NCBI GenBank assembly: GCA_964569425.1
Contig: CAZMVD010000057.1
Coordinates: 1 to 23,918, forward strand
Direction of reading: 5' to 3'
DNA length: 23,918 nt
Source: JACQXM01 sp964569425
GTDB taxonomy: Bacteria > Planctomycetota > Phycisphaerae > UBA1845
This document shows, piece by piece, positions 22,970 to 23,918 of this stretch. Position numbers and translations under genes: made by a program. Position 1 is the first letter of the stretch, and every line of letters starts with the position of its first letter. The notes beneath the pieces are model-generated. The model saw nothing but the letters and a program-made list of their open reading frames with translations, was not told the DNA's origin and did not search any database.

Positions 22970-23277
22970 TCATAGGCGCGGCAGGCAGCGGGCCGAGTCA
23001 ATCGACGAGGGTTAGGTCCGTCGGGAAACGCCTTGATGAACAACTGTCTTTGGCGGATTCTTTTGAACGATCGGGCATGGATCCACACGGGTGGGTATCC
23101 AGCCAATTTCAGCGGAAGTACGACAGCCCCCCGAGCATGGTATTTGCATCCGGCAGGGCAGGTCGCGGCCGTGGTTTTGTGTACGCATGCACACCTGGCG
23201 AACAGCGCCAGGCCGATGGCGAGATCGTGTGCGATCACAGGTTTCAGTGCGATTGGCGTCGCAACTCCCGGGTTATG
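22970..23277 (-). pseudogene. Decayed copy of the CPPC-ending dockerin-like module
   Basis: Compared with the 3' end of the protein A gene, this stretch keeps several landmarks in the same order on the same strand. They are: the stop region TGCCTGCCGCGCCTATGA (CLPRL-stop against CPPCP-stop); GGTCCGTCG (23015-23023, plus strand); GGAAA followed by GCCTTGATGA, encoding FIKAF where A has LIKAF; and GGCATGGATCC (23074-23084), encoding the DPC of DPCLN. The distance between the last two landmarks is 2 bases shorter than in gene A, and about 20 bases are missing before FIKAF, so the frame is broken. Further upstream, NPGVATPIALKPVIA resembles NSGASPVAFQVIKVA of protein A. Total length is about half that of the intact module. 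No start or N-terminal domain was found. Confidence 0.6.
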
Positions 23278-23348
23278 GTGGGCTAATGTTGTCGAGTTTG
23301 GACGATTGACCAGGATGCGGTTTGCACGATGGCTCGTGGAAGCCGTGC

Positions 23349-23382
23349 ACGTCTTGCGATCCAGGATCCGTGCGCAAGACGT
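23349..23382. repeat. 10-bp perfect inverted repeat
   Basis: ACGTCTTGCG (23349-23358) and CGCAAGACGT (23373-23382) are perfectly complementary around a 14-base loop. It lies between the decayed module and the ABC transporter gene. There is no T-run on either side, so terminator activity is doubtful; an operator or the remnant end of a small mobile element are alternatives. Confidence 0.45.
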
Positions 23383-23529
23383 ACGGAAAATCGGCCGGGG
23401 AATCCGGTGCGTCGGCGGGACTCATGATCTTGCGTGTGAGCCCGGCCGTACCGGCGGTCGTCGGTCGGGCATGGCGAACCGTGGGCCCAGGGCTTTCGTA
23501 ATAGGCGTGTCACAATCGGGCCCAAAATG

Positions 23530-23557
23530 TTGACAGAGGGTCAACGAAGTTGATACT
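23530..23557 (+). promoter_or_regulatory. Promoter-like element for the ABC transporter gene
   Basis: A consensus -35 TTGACA (23530-23535) is followed after 16 bases by GATACT (23552-23557), which matches 4 of 6 consensus -10 positions. The -35 lies inside a small inverted repeat, TTGAC (23530-23534) and GTCAA (23540-23544), which could be an operator. The predicted transcript would have a leader of about 110 bases including a 6-bp stem (GCGGCT at 23563-23568 with AGCCGC at 23580-23585) before the ATG at 23674. Confidence 0.4.
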
Positions 23558-23673
23558 GCCCCGCGGCTGGCGCGAGTAGAGCCGCAAGTTCCTAAGGTAC
23601 GAGGCAGCCTGACTCGGCATTCGCAGGCTTCGATAGCATAACGAGTTACGTTCACCGGGCACGGATCGCAACC

Positions 23674-23918
23674 ATGATTCGGGTTGTCAACCTGACCAAA
23701 AGCTACGGGTCTTTCCTGGCCGTGGACAACATCTCCTTTGAGGTGGACCGCGGCGGCGTCATCGGCTTTTTGGGCCCGAACGGCGCGGGCAAGACCACGA
23801 CCATGCGGATCCTCACATGCTATCACCCGGCCACCAGCGGCACAGCCAACGTGGCCGGGTTCGATGTGTTCTCCCAATCCATGGAAGTCCGGCGCCGCAT
23901 CGGATACCTGCCGGAATC
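23674..23918 (+). CDS. ABC-2-type transporter ATPase, N-terminal part (gene runs off the right edge)
   Basis: The first 81 complete codons are present. MIRVVNLTKSYGSFLAVDNI opens a typical ATPase domain, followed by Walker A GPNGAGKTT (34-42, a normal motif unlike the other ATPase in this window) and TMRILTCYHPATSGTANVAG, then VRRRIGYLPE just before the Q-loop region. The GFLGPNGAGKTTTMRIL stretch and IGYLPE are characteristic of ATPases paired with ABC-2 permeases, including GldA-like and drug or polysaccharide exporters. The permease should lie beyond the edge. The ribosome site is weak, with only GGA a few bases upstream. A promoter-like element lies 117 bases before the start. Confidence 0.9.
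   Translation, partial: MIRVVNLTKSYGSFLAVDNISFEVDRGGVIGFLGPNGAGKTTTMRILTCYHPATSGTANVAGFDVFSQSMEVRRRIGYLPE

Noticed and set aside
22840..23533. Plus-strand open frames of 148 and 166 codons upstream of the ABC-2 gene
   Set aside because: No ribosome sites or domain pattern, and both overlap the decayed module on the other strand.

Overview
The window is GC-rich and reads like a chromosomal segment of a Planctomycetota bacterium, most likely class Phycisphaerae or a relative. The grounds are two large secreted proteins ending in a degenerate dockerin-like domain, 'PDECD' calcium repeats, a polymorphic parallel beta-helix protein, and abundant short GC-rich palindromes between genes. This placement is inference from gene style; there is no rRNA or phylogenetic marker in the window.

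Layout. 1-165 is the 3' end of an orotate phosphoribosyltransferase gene. 343-2004 (+) encodes a TPR lipoprotein, converging on a HEAT-like membrane-anchored protein (2073-3071, -). 7763-3340 (-) is a four-gene operon: a YIP1-family membrane protein, a MacA/HlyD-type adaptor, a MacB/LolD-type ATPase and a MacB/FtsX-type permease. The ATPase has an abnormal Walker A (GPSGSVKST), and its C-terminus is written by an intergenic repeat. Diverging from this operon is an NhaC-family Na+/H+ antiporter with unusual Pro/Ala-rich tails (8010-10133, +). Two small hypothetical genes follow (10270-10791, a DUF4288-like protein; 10933-11310, a one-TM protein). Next comes a 240-bp cluster of palindromes. A propionyl-CoA synthetase gene (11776-13692, -) and a large phosphohexomutase gene (14126-16465, +) then diverge from a hairpin-rich spacer.

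The right third (16573-23277) is the most distinctive. Two secreted proteins of 451 and 1354 aa lie in tandem on the minus strand. They share a homologous N-terminal domain and a homologous C-terminal module of about 195 residues ending in CPPC. The larger one carries about 950 residues of beta-helix and calcium-repeat material between these bookends. Upstream of them lies a decayed, frameshifted third copy of the C-terminal module, recognisable down to its stop codon. The locus therefore looks like a family of surface or secreted proteins evolving by duplication and decay. The window ends in the first 81 codons of an ABC-2-type transporter ATPase gene (23674-23918, +), preceded by a promoter-like element.

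Short repeats are scattered between genes: GGCGGGC/GCCCGCC hairpins, 'CTTCGTGCC' units and 'ATTCGCNATTC' units, often together. No tRNA, rRNA, CRISPR array, insertion sequence or prophage gene was recognised.
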